Positions 32,435 to 41,987 of a stretch of DNA of 64,000 nucleotides are shown piece after piece. The notes below the pieces were generated by a model. The model did not search any database and was not told the origin of the DNA. It saw only the letters and a list, made by a program, of their open reading frames with translations. The stretch is taken from assembly GCF_022288725.1 (NCBI RefSeq), contig NZ_JAKNTA010000003.1:430901-494900 (forward strand), in the 5' to 3' direction. Each line of letters starts with the position of its first letter. The first letter of the stretch is position 1. Position numbers and translations under genes: made by a program. The stretch comes from Kitasatospora sp. A2-31. Its GTDB lineage: Bacteria; Actinomycetota; Actinomycetes; Streptomycetales; Streptomycetaceae.

Positions 32435-33709
32435 TTACTTGACGGGTGCGAGGACGGTGCGCCCGCCGAGGAACGGCCGCAGCGCCTCCGGCACGACCAC
32501 CGAGCCGTCGGCCTGCTGGTGGTTCTCCAGGATCGCCACGATGGTGCGCGGGACGGCGACCAGGGTGCCGTTCAGCGTGGCCAGCGGGCGGACCTTGCCC
32601 TCCTCGCGCATCCGGATGGAGAGCCGGCGGGACTGGTACTCGGTGGTGTTCGAGGTCGAGGTGACCTCGCGGTACTTGCCCTGGGTGGGGATCCACGCCT
32701 CGATGTCGAACTTGCGGGCGGCCGAGGAACCGAGGTCGCCGGAGGCGACGTCGATCACCCGGTACGGCAGCTCCAGCGCGTTCAGGAAGTCCTTCTCCCA
32801 CTGCAGCAGGCGGCGGTGCTCGGCCTCGGCGTCCTCGGGCGAGGTGAAGACGAACATCTCCACCTTCTCGAACTGGTGGACGCGGATGATGCCGCGGGTG
32901 TCCTTGCCGTAGGTGCCGGCCTCGCGGCGGAAGCAGGACGAGTAGCCGGCGTACCGCAGCGGCAGCTTCTCGGCGTCGATGATCTCGTCCATGTGGTACG
33001 CCGCGAGCGGGACCTCGCTGGTGCCGACGAGGTAGCGCTCCTCCTCTTCGAGGAAGTACACGTTCTCGGCGGCCTGGCCGAGGAAGCCGGTGCCGTCCAT
33101 GGCGGCCGGGCGGACCAGGGCCGGGGTGATCATCGGGATGAAGCCGGCCGCGGTGGCCTGGGCGATCGCCATGTTGACCAGGGCGAGCTCCAGCAGCGCG
33201 CCGACACCGGTCAGGTAGTAGGACCGCGCGCCGGCCACCTTGGCACCGCGCTCGGTGTCGATCGCACCGAGGATCTGGCCCAGCTCGACGTGGTCGCGGG
33301 GCTCGAAGCCCTCGGCGGCGAAGTCGCGCGGGGTGCCGATCTCCTCCAGGGTGACGAAGTCCTCCTCGCCGCCGACCGGGGCGGCCGGGTCGATGAGGTT
33401 CGCCAGGGAGCGGAGCAGGCGCTCGGCCTCCTCTTTGGCCGCGCCGTGTTCGGCGTCGGCGGCCTTGACCTCGGCGGCCAGCTCCTTGGTGCGCTGGAGC
33501 AGGGCGGTCTTCTCGTCGCCCTGGGCCTTGGCGACGAGCTTGCCGAGCGACTTCTGCTCGTTGCGCAGCTCGTCGAAGCGACTGCCCGAGGACCGGCGCC
33601 GCTCGTCGGCGGAGAGGAGGGCGTCGACCAGGTCGACGTCCTCGCCACGGACGCGCTGCGAGGCGCGCACTCGGTCAGGGTCCTCACGAAGCAGGCGAAG
33701 GTCAATCAC
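32435..33709 (-). CDS. serS: Seryl-tRNA synthetase
   Basis: 424-aa class II synthetase that charges tRNA-Ser. GTG 33709 ([14 protein letters not shown]) is the start that matches the family; an upstream ATG at 33742 adds 11 residues. The N-terminal coiled coil spans ~25-105. Class II motif 2 is [17 protein letters not shown] and motif 3 lies around [16 protein letters not shown]. It is followed by the HAD gene. Upstream is a 505-bp gap with DnaA-box-like repeats. Confidence 0.95.
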   Translation of the reverse strand: MIDLRLLREDPDRVRASQRVRGEDVDLVDALLSADERRRSSGSRFDELRNEQKSLGKLVAKAQGDEKTALLQRTKELAAEVKAADAEHGAAKEEAERLLRSLANLIDPAAPVGGEEDFVTLEEIGTPRDFAAEGFEPRDHVELGQILGAIDTERGAKVAGARSYYLTGVGALLELALVNMAIAQATAAGFIPMITPALVRPAAMDGTGFLGQAAENVYFLEEEERYLVGTSEVPLAAYHMDEIIDAEKLPLRYAGYSSCFRREAGTYGKDTRGIIRVHQFEKVEMFVFTSPEDAEAEHRRLLQWEKDFLNALELPYRVIDVASGDLGSSAARKFDIEAWIPTQGKYREVTSTSNTTEYQSRRLSIRMREEGKVRPLATLNGTLVAVPRTIVAILENHQQADGSVVVPEALRPFLGGRTVLAPVK

Positions 33710-33734
33710 GGGCCCAAGCCTACCGGGCGGGGGC

Positions 33735-34137
33735 CTGTCCACCGGTACCGGATTTCCCTGGGGATAACTCCCCCGGTCCTGTGGATAACTCCTGTGGGCA
33801 ACCGGGCGTCCGGAGGTTATCCACAGCCGGGGCCGGTGGGCTGTGGACGGTCGGGCCGGGTCGGCGGGTCGTGCTCACAACCAAGGAATTGAGGTTTCAA
33901 ACCTCATTTGACCTTCTCGGGTGAGGGAATTGAAGCACTCGGACGGGTGATTTGCTGGCACACGGGTGACTCTGGTCCGATTAGTCATCTCTGCGACGCT
34001 AACCGATGATCCGACCGAACCCGGCAGTAGCTATACCGCTTTGTCGACTCATCCCCAGGCCTGTGGATAACTCGCGGCTGTGGACAGCCGGTACCCCTGT
34101 GGACAGCCGCTTCCCGGTGCCGCCGTCCTGTGGACGG
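33735..34137. other. Cluster of DnaA-box-like sequences
   Basis: The serS-pheA gap (33710-34214) carries three perfect TTATCCACA boxes: 33780-33788 (minus), 33817-33825 (plus) and 34062-34070 (minus). It also has near matches: TTATCCCCA 33759-33767, TTGCCCACA 33793-33801, two CTGTCCACA (34079-34087, 34098-34106) and weaker ones at 33735, 33842 and 34129. Ten in 400 bp is far above chance in such DNA. There is no open reading frame. It may bind DnaA as a titration or regulatory site. Confidence 0.55.
33890..33906. promoter_or_regulatory. 8-bp inverted repeat TGAGGTTT-C-AAACCTCA
   Basis: A perfect palindrome lies in the AT-richer middle of the serS-pheA gap, flanked by DnaA-box-like sequences. 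It could be an operator; the binding protein is unknown. Confidence 0.4.
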
Positions 34138-34214
34138 CGGGTTCGGCGACCCGCCCGGCCCGGCGGGCGCGGTCGAAAACGGTCGGAAAAGGTCAGAAGG
34201 ACAAATGGCGGCGG

Positions 34215-35150
34215 TCAGATGTCGCCGCGGCCGTCGAGGCAGCGGGAGAGCCAGTCGGCGGCCGCGGTGAAATCGGCGTCCGACGTGCCCGGCCGCTGGT
34301 GCTCGGAGACCTGCTGGTCCGCGCGCGGGTAGGAGCCGAGGAAGCGCACCTGCGGGCAGATCCGCTTGAGTCCCATCAGCGCCTCGCTCACCCGGCGGTC
34401 GGCCAGGTGCCCCTCGCAGTCGATCAGGAAGCAGTAGCTGCCGAGCCCCTCGCCGGTCGGCCGGGACTCGATCCGCATCAGGTTGACCCCGCGCACCGCG
34501 AACTCCTGCAGCAGCTCCAGCAGCGCGCCCGGGTGGTCGTCCGGCAGCCAGACCACCATCGAGGTCTTGTCCGCCCCGGTCGGCGAGGAGACCCGCCCGG
34601 GCCGGCCGACCAGGACGAACCGGGTGGTCGCGTTCTGCGCGTCGGCGATCTCCTTGACCAGCGGGTCCAGCCCGTAGATCGGCGCGGCGAACTCGCCCGC
34701 GAAGGCGCCGTCGAACCGGCCCTCGGCGACCAGCCGGGCCCCGTCGGCGTTGGAGGCGGCCGACTCCCACCTGGCCTCCGGCAGGTTGGCCGCCAGCCAG
34801 CGGCGCACCTGCGGCTGGGCCACGGGGTGGCTGGTGACGGTCCGGATGTCGGCCAGCTCCGTCCCCGGCCGGACCAGCAGTGCGAACGCGATCGGCAGCA
34901 GCACCTCGCGGTAGATCATCAGCGGGGTGCCGGAGGCGAGTTCGTCGTTGGTCGCGGTGACGGCGCCCTCGACGGAGTTCTCGATCGGCACGAACGCGCC
35001 CGCGGCCTCGCCGCCGCGCACCGCGTCCAGCACCAGCGGGACGGAGGCCAGCGGCACCAGCTCCCGGGTCGCCGCCTCGGGCAGCGTGCGCAGGGCGGCC
35101 TCGGTGAAGGTGCCCGCCGGGCCGAGGTAGGTGTAGCGGGTGGCCGACAT
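34215..35150 (-). CDS. pheA: Prephenate dehydratase
   Basis: 311 aa. Converts prephenate to phenylpyruvate for phenylalanine synthesis. The start is ATG 35150 (MSATRYTYLGPAGTF) with GGAGGCA upstream. The dehydratase domain has VPIENSVEGAV and the catalytic TRF in NATTRFVLVG. A C-terminal ACT domain has GALLELLQEFAVRGVNLMRIESRP for phenylalanine feedback. The gene is next to serS, as in Streptomyces. The AT-richer 5' gap holds its terminator and the DnaA-box cluster downstream. Confidence 0.94.
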   Translation of the reverse strand: MSATRYTYLGPAGTFTEAALRTLPEAATRELVPLASVPLVLDAVRGGEAAGAFVPIENSVEGAVTATNDELASGTPLMIYREVLLPIAFALLVRPGTELADIRTVTSHPVAQPQVRRWLAANLPEARWESAASNADGARLVAEGRFDGAFAGEFAAPIYGLDPLVKEIADAQNATTRFVLVGRPGRVSSPTGADKTSMVVWLPDDHPGALLELLQEFAVRGVNLMRIESRPTGEGLGSYCFLIDCEGHLADRRVSEALMGLKRICPQVRFLGSYPRADQQVSEHQRPGTSDADFTAAADWLSRCLDGRGDI

Positions 35151-35284
35151 TCCGTGCCTCCATGCGAATGGGTTACCGGGCAAGCCACCTTAACCAGTTT
35201 CACCCGCCGCCCACGGCGGTGTTCCGGCCCGTGGGCAGCGCCTGCCCGGCACGTGGTAATGGCCCGGGCGGCGCCGCCGGGCGG

Positions 35285-36628
35285 CTACGGTTCCAGCAGC
35301 GTCTGCCCCACGTACCCGCCCTCCGGAGCGCCCGGCGGGACGGCGTACAGGCCGCTCGCCTCGTGCCGCAGGAACCGGGAGAGTCCGTCGCCCCGGGAGA
35401 GCTTGCGCTGCACCGGGGTGAAGCCCCGGCGCGGGTCGGCCTGGAAGGCGAGGAAGAGCAGCCCGGCGTCCGGCGCGCCGTCGGGCAGCAGGCCGTCGTG
35501 GTACGAGAAGCCGCGCCGCAGCATCGCCGCACCGCCGTTGGCGGCCGGCGCCGCGACCCGGACGTGGGCGTCGGCCGGGATCGCCAGCGCGCCGTCCGGG
35601 CCCTGCGCCGCCAGGTCCACCGGGGTGGACTCGCCCGCCCCGGCGGGCGCGGAGAGCGGCGAGCCGTCGGACTTCCGCCGCCCGATCACCCGCTCCTGGC
35701 GGTCCGTCGGCAGTGCCTCCCAGCTGTCCAGCAGCATCCGGATCCGCCGGAACACGAGGTACGAGCCGCCCGCCAGCCAGGCCGGCCGGTCGCCCCCGGC
35801 GGTGCAGAACACCTTGTCGGCGAAGCCCTCCTGGCCGGGGCGGGGGTTGTTGGTGCCGTCGATCTGGCCCATCAGGTTGCGCCCCGTCACCGGGTGCGCG
35901 GTGGCGCCCGGCGTCCGGGCGAAGCCGGCCGCCTGCCAGCGCAGCGCCGCCGTGCCGGCCGCCTGCCGCTGGAGCACCCGCAGGGCGTGCACGGCGACCA
36001 GGGCGTCGTCGGCGCCGATCTGGACGAACAGGTCGCCGTCGCCGCGGGCCGGGTCGAGGGCGTCCGCAGGGAAGGCAGGCAGCGGCTCCAGCGCGACCGG
36101 GCGGCGGTCGGCCAGCCCGGTCTTGTCGAAGAGGGTGGCGCCGAAGCCGAAGGTGACGGTCAGCGAGCAGGGGCCCGCGTCCAGCGCGACCTGGTTCTCG
36201 AACTCGTCGGCCGGCTCGCCGGCGGCCAGCCGGGCGGCGGTGCGCGACCAGCGCCGCAGCAGCGATCGCAGACCCTCCCGGCCGGCGCCGTCGGCCAGGT
36301 CGAAGGCGGCCAGCTGGACCCGGGCCTGCTGCGGTTCGAGGATGCCGGCCTGGTGCTCGCCGTGGAACGGCACCCGGGCCGCGCCGAGGCCGCCGGCCGG
36401 AGCGGGCGCGGGGGAGCGGTCCAGGGCGACCGCCCCGGCCGCGCCCGCGCTCGCGCCGACCACCAGGCCCGCCCCGGCGGTGCCCAGCAGCGCCCGCCGG
36501 GTGACACCGCGGGGCCGGCCGCTCCCCGCGGCCGCCGGCCGGTCCGTGCGCTCCGGCCGGTCCGATCGTTCGGTCCCGTCCGATCGTTCGGGCTGCGGCG
36601 GCTGCTCCGTGCGCTCCATCGCGGTCAC
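35285..36628 (-). CDS. dtpA: Tat-secreted Dyp-type haem peroxidase (DtpA/EfeB group)
   Basis: 447-aa haem peroxidase exported folded by Tat. The signal has TRRALLG at 43-49, then a hydrophobic AGAGLVVGASAGAAGA. The Dyp GxxDG motif is GQIDG at 254-258 (catalytic Asp 257), followed by a likely proximal His in DAHVRVAAP (355) and the Arg of MLRRGFSYHDG (371-372). ATG 36628 overlaps the stop of the CopCD gene by four bases. In Streptomyces lividans DtpA is cotranscribed with copper chaperone genes and helps morphological development; the same gene order occurs here. Confidence 0.93.
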   Translation of the reverse strand: MTAMERTEQPPQPERSDGTERSDRPERTDRPAAAGSGRPRGVTRRALLGTAGAGLVVGASAGAAGAVALDRSPAPAPAGGLGAARVPFHGEHQAGILEPQQARVQLAAFDLADGAGREGLRSLLRRWSRTAARLAAGEPADEFENQVALDAGPCSLTVTFGFGATLFDKTGLADRRPVALEPLPAFPADALDPARGDGDLFVQIGADDALVAVHALRVLQRQAAGTAALRWQAAGFARTPGATAHPVTGRNLMGQIDGTNNPRPGQEGFADKVFCTAGGDRPAWLAGGSYLVFRRIRMLLDSWEALPTDRQERVIGRRKSDGSPLSAPAGAGESTPVDLAAQGPDGALAIPADAHVRVAAPAANGGAAMLRRGFSYHDGLLPDGAPDAGLLFLAFQADPRRGFTPVQRKLSRGDGLSRFLRHEASGLYAVPPGAPEGGYVGQTLLEP

Positions 36629-38712
36629 CCGATCTTCAGCGACTTGATCTCGGTGGCCTGGTCGATGTCCGAGGAACGGACGACCACCGAGACCACCCAG
36701 TTACCGGGCAGCGGCAGCTGCGCGGTGCCGCTCCAGCGGCCGGTGCCCTCGGCGGCCAGCGTGACCGGCAGCGGGCCGAGGTCGCGGTCCGGCAGGGTGA
36801 AGGCGAGCTGCACCTCGGGCACCTCGACCGGCTGGCCGTCCGCGCCGTCCAGTTTCAGGTGCACCTCGTTGGGGCCGGTCCGGGCCGGGTTGAGGGTCAC
36901 CGTCGCGGTGCCCCTGGCGTTCGGGGTGCGGCCCTTGGTGTCGTACGGGAGCCTGAGCTCCAGGGTCTGGCCGGGCACGGTCTGCGGGGCGGGCACGCCC
37001 GGGGCCGGTGCGCTGGCGGCCGGACGACCGGCCGCCGCTCCCGCCGAGACCTCGTCCGCCACCCGCCCGGGCGGGGAGTTGGTGAGCATCGTGGTGACCA
37101 CCAGCACGGCCACCGCGGCCAGCGCCTCGACCAGCACCGAACGGCGCAGGCCGGCCCGGGTCGGGGTGAGTCCGCGGTCGCGGCCGGCGTTCGCCCGGGC
37201 GGTCCGCTGGCGGGCCAGCTGGGCCTGCCGGACCGGGTCGTCGGAGTGCCGAGCGGCGACGGCGGCCGGCTCCGGCGCCTCGACCTCGACCGGTTCGACA
37301 GCGGCCGCCTCCTCCGGGGTGGACCGCAGCCGGGCCAGCCAGGACCGGGAGATCCAGGCGACGCCGAGCATCGCGGCCACGCAGCCGGTCTTCACCAGCA
37401 ACAGCCGCCCGTACTCGGTGCCGGTCAGCGCACCCCAGCTGCCGAGGCCGCGCCAGGACTGGTAGAGGCCGGTGGCGGTGAGCACCGCGACCGCGCCGAA
37501 GGCGACCTTGGAGAAGCGGTCGGCGACCTCCGCGCCGATCCCGTGCCGCAGGCCGACCAGCATCGTGGCCAGGCCGCCCAGCCAGAGCGCCATCGCGACC
37601 AGGTGCAGCATGCCGAGCGGCAGAGCCAGCCAGACCTGGATGCCCACCGAGGCGTGGTCCGCGCCGGCCCAGGTCGCCGACAGGGCGGTGGCCAGCACCA
37701 GCCCGGCCACGCCGAGGCCGAGCCGGGCCTCGCGCTCCGGCCGCTCGGCGGCGCGCCGCTCCAGCTCGCGCAGCTCGGCCTCCTCGGCCGCCTCGGCGTC
37801 GACGGCCGCCGCCTTCGCGTCCTGCGCCTTCGCGTCCTGCGCCTTCGCGTCCCGCGCCTTCGCGCCGGGCTCCGCTCCGGCGTCCCGGGCCGTCGGCCGG
37901 CCCGGCTGTCCGAGCTGGCCGACCAGCAGGGAGAGGAAGACGCCGCTCGCTGCCAGCAGCAGCAGCCGGGCCGCCAGCGCCGTGCCGATCCGCTCGTCCA
38001 GGGTGGTGCGCACCAGCGACAGGTCGAAGGCCTGCCCCACGCCCGAGCCGCGCTCGTACGGGCCGCGCAGCATCAGCACCGCGACGGTGGAGACCAGCAG
38101 GGCCACCCACCCGGTCATCAGCAGCCGCTGCACCGGGCGCCGCGCCGCACCGCCGGGCCAGCAGATCAGCACGAACGCGGCGGTGCCGGCCAGCAGCGCG
38201 AACGCCCCGTACGCCACCGCGCGGCCGGTGCCGTAGAGCGCGGCGACCACGTCGTCGGCCTCGGCGCCGCTCAGCGCGGTGGTGGAGACCGAGGTGTCCG
38301 AGGGGGCGCCGACCGAGAAGGTGAAGGCGCCGCCGATCGGGTGCGAGTCCTCGGAGACGGCGCGCCAGGCCACCGTGTAGGTGCCGCCCGCGAGCCCGGC
38401 GGCCAGGCCGACCCGGGCGGTGTTGTCCCTGCCGTCCGCGTGCGCCGGGTTGCCGGTGTCGACGGCCTTGCCGGCCGGGTCGAGCACCCGCACCGAGTCG
38501 CCGGAGAGCGAGACCGCCTCGCTGAAGGTCAGCGTGACGGCCTGCGGCGCGGTGGCGAGGACGGAGTTCTGGGCCGGGTCGGTGGACTGCAGGGTGGCGT
38601 GCGCGGCGGCCGGTCCGGCGCCGGCGAGCATCAGGGCGAGCACGGCGCCGAGGACGCCGAGCAGCCCGGCGAGTCGGCGGCGGGCGGTCTGCGGGAACGC
38701 GGCCTTCGGCAT
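36625..38712 (-). CDS. CopC-CopD fusion copper protein
   Basis: 695 aa. A signal peptide ends AAA|HATLQSTDPAQNSVL, exposing the N-terminal His that CopC domains use for Cu(II); a second CopC landmark is EDSHPIGGAFTFSVG. From ~165 comes a CopD membrane domain with eight or so helices, then a C-terminal outside domain with VHLKLDGADGQPVEVPEVQL and a basic linker between. A repeated DAKAQ element lies in the cytoplasmic loop. The ATG at 38712 follows AAGGA. It is downstream of PCu(A)C and overlaps dtpA, so it belongs to the copper-delivery operon. Confidence 0.92.
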   Translation of the reverse strand: MPKAAFPQTARRRLAGLLGVLGAVLALMLAGAGPAAAHATLQSTDPAQNSVLATAPQAVTLTFSEAVSLSGDSVRVLDPAGKAVDTGNPAHADGRDNTARVGLAAGLAGGTYTVAWRAVSEDSHPIGGAFTFSVGAPSDTSVSTTALSGAEADDVVAALYGTGRAVAYGAFALLAGTAAFVLICWPGGAARRPVQRLLMTGWVALLVSTVAVLMLRGPYERGSGVGQAFDLSLVRTTLDERIGTALAARLLLLAASGVFLSLLVGQLGQPGRPTARDAGAEPGAKARDAKAQDAKAQDAKAAAVDAEAAEEAELRELERRAAERPEREARLGLGVAGLVLATALSATWAGADHASVGIQVWLALPLGMLHLVAMALWLGGLATMLVGLRHGIGAEVADRFSKVAFGAVAVLTATGLYQSWRGLGSWGALTGTEYGRLLLVKTGCVAAMLGVAWISRSWLARLRSTPEEAAAVEPVEVEAPEPAAVAARHSDDPVRQAQLARQRTARANAGRDRGLTPTRAGLRRSVLVEALAAVAVLVVTTMLTNSPPGRVADEVSAGAAAGRPAASAPAPGVPAPQTVPGQTLELRLPYDTKGRTPNARGTATVTLNPARTGPNEVHLKLDGADGQPVEVPEVQLAFTLPDRDLGPLPVTLAAEGTGRWSGTAQLPLPGNWVVSVVVRSSDIDQATEIKSLKIG
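37811..37870 (-). repeat. 15-bp in-frame tandem repeat in the CopCD loop
   Basis: GCCTTCGCGTCCTGC repeats four times with drift in the later units, coding for DAKAQDAKAQDAKA-like residues. The number of units is likely to vary between strains; the loop is cytoplasmic. Confidence 0.75.
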
Positions 38713-38723
38713 CTGGCGGATCC

Positions 38724-39224
38724 TTACTGCTGACCGGGGCGGTAGGTGAGCTCCTTGACCGGCACCTTGACCGAGATGGTGCCGGCCTTCGCGAAGGTCA
38801 GGTCCAGCTCGACCTCGTCCCCGAGGGCGGGGGCCTTCTGCCATCCCGTGATCATGAGGTGGTTGCCGCCGCGGGCGAGCTGCAACGCGCCGTGCGCCGG
38901 GACGTCCAGCCCAGCGACCTGCTCCATGGTGGAGGCGGTGGAGCGGTGCATGGTGATCGAGCCGGCGCCCGGACTGGAGACGCCGACCAGCTGGTCCCGG
39001 CCGCCGTCGTTGCGCACGGTCAGGTAGCCGGCCGCCGTGCCGCCGGCCGGCGGGAGGGGGATGTAGGAGTCCGCGACGGTCAGCCGGGCCGGCCCGTCGG
39101 CGGCGCCGTCCTGGCCGCCCGCACCGCAGGCGGCCAGGATGGCGCCGCCGCCCAGTGCCGTCGCCAGCACCGCCCCCGCGAGCGCGGTCCGCCGGAAGCC
39201 GGCGGCCCCGCCGGTGCCCTTCAC
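38724..39224 (-). CDS. PCu(A)C periplasmic-type copper chaperone lipoprotein
   Basis: 166 aa. It carries the Cu(I)-binding spread of the family: MHRSTASTMEQ with His and Met, then HLMITG. The signal ends in lipobox LAAC. It passes copper to cytochrome oxidase or to the Dyp system, with Sco as partner. ATG 39224 overlaps the Sco stop by four bases (ATGA), and it is 11 bp upstream of the CopCD gene. The order Sco, PCuAC, CopCD, DtpA matches the copper operon known from Streptomyces. Confidence 0.92.
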   Translation of the reverse strand: MKGTGGAAGFRRTALAGAVLATALGGGAILAACGAGGQDGAADGPARLTVADSYIPLPPAGGTAAGYLTVRNDGGRDQLVGVSSPGAGSITMHRSTASTMEQVAGLDVPAHGALQLARGGNHLMITGWQKAPALGDEVELDLTFAKAGTISVKVPVKELTYRPGQQ

Positions 39225-39889
39225 GCCGCGACCCCCTTGGCGAGCAGCGGCAGGTCGTGCTCGTAGGTCTTCTCCTCGGTGCCGCTGAGGTAGAGGACGT
39301 GCGCCTTGTCGTCGGACGGCAGGAAGGCCAGCACCTGCGCGCCGTGGGTGGAGGTGACGGTGCCGTCGGCGTTGACCACCGGGTCCTCGATCATGATGCC
39401 GAGCGACTTGGCGGCGGCCTTCACCTTGGCGAGGTCGCCGGTGAGTCCTATGAAGTCGCCGCCCATCGAGTCCAGCCAGGTGCGCAGCACCTGCGGGGTG
39501 TCGCGCTGCGGGTCGGTGGAGACGAAGACGACGTCGACCTTCTGCCGCTCCTCGGGGGAGAGCTTCTTCATGGCCACGCCGATGTCGCCCATCGTGGTGG
39601 GGCAGACGTCCGGGCAGCTGGTGTAGCCGAAGAACAGCAGGGTGGACCTGCCCTTGGTCTTCTGGCGCAGGTCGAAGGGCTGGCCGGAGGTGTCGGTCAG
39701 TTGCAGCTCGGGCTTGTCGAAGTGCTTGCTGAGCACGGTGCCGTCGTAGGGCGAGTCGGTCTTCTGCTGGGTGACCTTGGCGGGGCTGCCGCTGCCGCCG
39801 CCGGAGCCGCAGGCGGTCAGCGTCAGGGCGGCGGCGAGCGCGACGGCGGCGGCGCCGGCCAGGCGGGCGGTACGGGCGGTGCGGGGCAT
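39221..39889 (-). CDS. Sco-family copper chaperone/thiol-disulfide protein
   Basis: 222-aa lipoprotein (lipobox TLTAC, Cys 27) with a thioredoxin fold. The copper motif is TSCPDVCPTTM, giving Cys 92 and Cys 96; the third ligand is the His in STHGAQVLAF near the C-terminus. It helps build the CuA centre of cytochrome oxidase and, in Streptomyces, moves copper toward galactose-type oxidases. It is the first gene of the coupled copper operon; a YcnI gene lies 90 bp upstream. Confidence 0.93.
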   Translation of the reverse strand: MPRTARTARLAGAAAVALAAALTLTACGSGGGSGSPAKVTQQKTDSPYDGTVLSKHFDKPELQLTDTSGQPFDLRQKTKGRSTLLFFGYTSCPDVCPTTMGDIGVAMKKLSPEERQKVDVVFVSTDPQRDTPQVLRTWLDSMGGDFIGLTGDLAKVKAAAKSLGIMIEDPVVNADGTVTSTHGAQVLAFLPSDDKAHVLYLSGTEEKTYEHDLPLLAKGVAA

Positions 39890-39978
39890 GGGAGATCCGA
39901 TCGTGCGCGGTGGACCACCGGCGGGGCCGTACCCGGGCGCGGGTACGGCGGCGGGTACGGCCCCGCCGGTGCGGAGGG

Positions 39979-40728
39979 TCAGGAGGCGTTGCGGCGGCGC
40001 AGGCCGAGGACGCCGACGGCGGTGCCGACCACGCCGACGACGATGCCGACCACGCCGAGGACGCGGGCGGTCGAGTCGCTCGCCTTGGCGGAGGAGTCGG
40101 CCGCCTGCTCCTTGGCGTCGCCGTGGCCGTGGGCGTCGGCGGCGGGCGAGGCGGAGGCGGAGACGCCGTGGCCGTCGGCGGAGGTGGCCTTGGTGAGGCT
40201 CAGCACGGGGGCGGGCTTGGCCGGCTCGGGCTGGCCGTCCTTGGCCTCGTCGATCCAGCGGACGACGTCCCCGTTGTCGTAGCTCTGCAGCGCCTTGAAG
40301 ACCAGCTTGTCGGTGTCGGTCGGCAGCGGGCCGAGCGAGACGCGGAACTCCTGGAACTGGCCGGGGGCGATCTTGGTGCCCGCGTCGGCGGTCCAGGTGA
40401 TCTTGGAGACGGCCTCGTTGACGTCGTTGCCGTGCACCTTGATCGGCTTGTCGAGCTTGGACTTCTCGACGGTCGCGGTCCAGCCCGGCATCGGCAGGGT
40501 GCGGACCGAGGCCAGCGGGTGGTCCAGCGGGAGGTTGACCTCCAGCTTCACGGTGGAGGCGGTGTCGTTCTCGTTCGGCACCCGGAAGTCGACGGCGGTG
40601 TAGCCGCCCTGCTGGGCGTTGCCGGGCTGGACGGTCACGTGCGCGGAGGCGGGACCGGCCAGCAGCACGACCGAGGCGGCGGCGGTGAGGGCGACGGCGG
40701 CGATACGGCGGGTGGGAAGGGAACGCAT
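39979..40728 (-). CDS. YcnI-type (DUF1775) copper-binding membrane protein
   Basis: 249 aa from ATG 40728. The signal cleaves before HVTVQPGNAQQGGYT, the exposed His that binds copper in YcnI-like proteins. The beta-sandwich holds VDFRVPNENDTAST, VEVNLPLDHPLASVRTL-like text and WDAGTKIAPGQFQEF-like strands. A His/Ala-rich linker (DAHGHGDAKEQA) and a C-terminal membrane helix (VVGIVVGVVGTAVGVLGL) then RRRNAS finish the protein. It probably supplies copper to the neighbouring CopCD and PCuAC proteins. Confidence 0.9.
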   Translation of the reverse strand: MRSLPTRRIAAVALTAAASVVLLAGPASAHVTVQPGNAQQGGYTAVDFRVPNENDTASTVKLEVNLPLDHPLASVRTLPMPGWTATVEKSKLDKPIKVHGNDVNEAVSKITWTADAGTKIAPGQFQEFRVSLGPLPTDTDKLVFKALQSYDNGDVVRWIDEAKDGQPEPAKPAPVLSLTKATSADGHGVSASASPAADAHGHGDAKEQAADSSAKASDSTARVLGVVGIVVGVVGTAVGVLGLRRRNAS

Positions 40729-40915
40729 GGTTTCTGGGTCTCCGTTCGGAGGCTCGGCGGCGGGCCCGCTCCCGGGCACGGGTGGTCCGTGCTCCGGTGG
40801 GGCCGGGCAGCGCGGGGATGAGATGGGGTACGGCCGCGGACCGCGCGGATGCGCGGCGACGGCCCGGCTGCCGCGTACGCCCGGAGCCCGGCCCGTGGGG
40901 GACCGGGAGGCGGGA

Positions 40916-41761
40916 TCAGTACGCGAGCGCCCCGAACGGCGGCCCCCGCCGCACCACGCTGTGCCGCAGCGCGGCACCGGCCGGCAGCGGACCCTCACCA
41001 CCGCGCGCGCCGTACCGGCGGACCGGTCCGGGCGTGCCGAGCAGGCCGCCGAGCAGAACGGCGGCCAGGGCGAACGCGGTCCGCAGCGGAGCCGCCCAGT
41101 GCTCCCGGGCGGCGGTGGCGGCGATCCTCACCAGCCGCCAGAGCGCGGCCTCGCCGCGCCGCAGCCACCAGCCGGCCACCAGAGCGGCGGCGAGGTGGCC
41201 CGCGAGCATCGACGGCGTCAGGCCGAACAGGCCGCCCTGCCACCAGGGCGCGGCGGCGAACGCGCTCGGGTCCAGGCCCGCCCCGGCGACCAGCTGCTCG
41301 GGGGTCGGGCCGCCGGACAGCCCGGCCAGGGTGCCGGGGTTGGCCTCGTTGCAGATCAGCCGGCCGGCCACCTCGTGCAGGGTCAGCGGGCCGGAGCCCG
41401 CGGCGCCGTGGTGCATCCCGGCCGCCGCGGCACCGTGGCCGCCGAGGGCGTGGAAGAGGAAGTGCAGGCCGAGCTGGCCGGCGCCGAGCACGCCGGCGAT
41501 GGCGCCGAGCGAGCGCTCCCGCCCGCCGAGGGCCACCGCGAGCACCAGGACGGCCGCGAAGCCCGCCGCCAGCGTGGTGGGGGCGACGTTCCCGCCCCCG
41601 GCCAGCGCGTGCCCGGCGGCCGCGATCAGCGTGCAGACCAGCGCGAACGGCACGGCCCGTGCAAGCCGCAGGTCCCAGGCGGCGGCCCCCACCGGCGCGT
41701 CCGGTGCGGGGTCGCCCGGGTGCGGGGCGGCGGCGTGGGCAGTCATGGCGGGGCCCATCAT
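40916..41761 (-). CDS. His-rich integral membrane protein of the copper region
   Basis: About 280 aa with five or six membrane helices (VPFALVCTLIAAAGHAL; LGAIAGVLGAGQLGLHFLFHAL; LAGHLAAALVAGWWL). The second loop is rich in His and Met (HFLFHALGGHGAAAAGMHHG) and could bind copper. ATGs at 41761, 41758 and 41746 are all possible starts and none has a strong ribosome site. No family was recognised. It lies between the YcnI gene and the divergent ATPase gene; a copper role is inferred from context and the His cluster. Confidence 0.7.
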   Translation of the reverse strand: MMGPAMTAHAAAPHPGDPAPDAPVGAAAWDLRLARAVPFALVCTLIAAAGHALAGGGNVAPTTLAAGFAAVLVLAVALGGRERSLGAIAGVLGAGQLGLHFLFHALGGHGAAAAGMHHGAAGSGPLTLHEVAGRLICNEANPGTLAGLSGGPTPEQLVAGAGLDPSAFAAAPWWQGGLFGLTPSMLAGHLAAALVAGWWLRRGEAALWRLVRIAATAAREHWAAPLRTAFALAAVLLGGLLGTPGPVRRYGARGGEGPLPAGAALRHSVVRRGPPFGALAY

Positions 41762-41987
41762 CTCATCGCCTACCGGGCAGCCACGGGCAGGGTGGGAAAC
41801 GCGGTGGCTTGTCCGACGAATGCCCCGTTCGGCCCCGGCGCGTGGTCGCGCGTGTGCGCCGCTCGGCACAGAGCACGGCCCCAGTCCATCCGCCGAACGA
41901 GCGGTAGCCGGCCTCCGGAACGGTTCATCCCGGAATCGCCCGGAGATACCTCGCTATATGTGGAGCCGCAGCCAGGAGGGACCTCCC

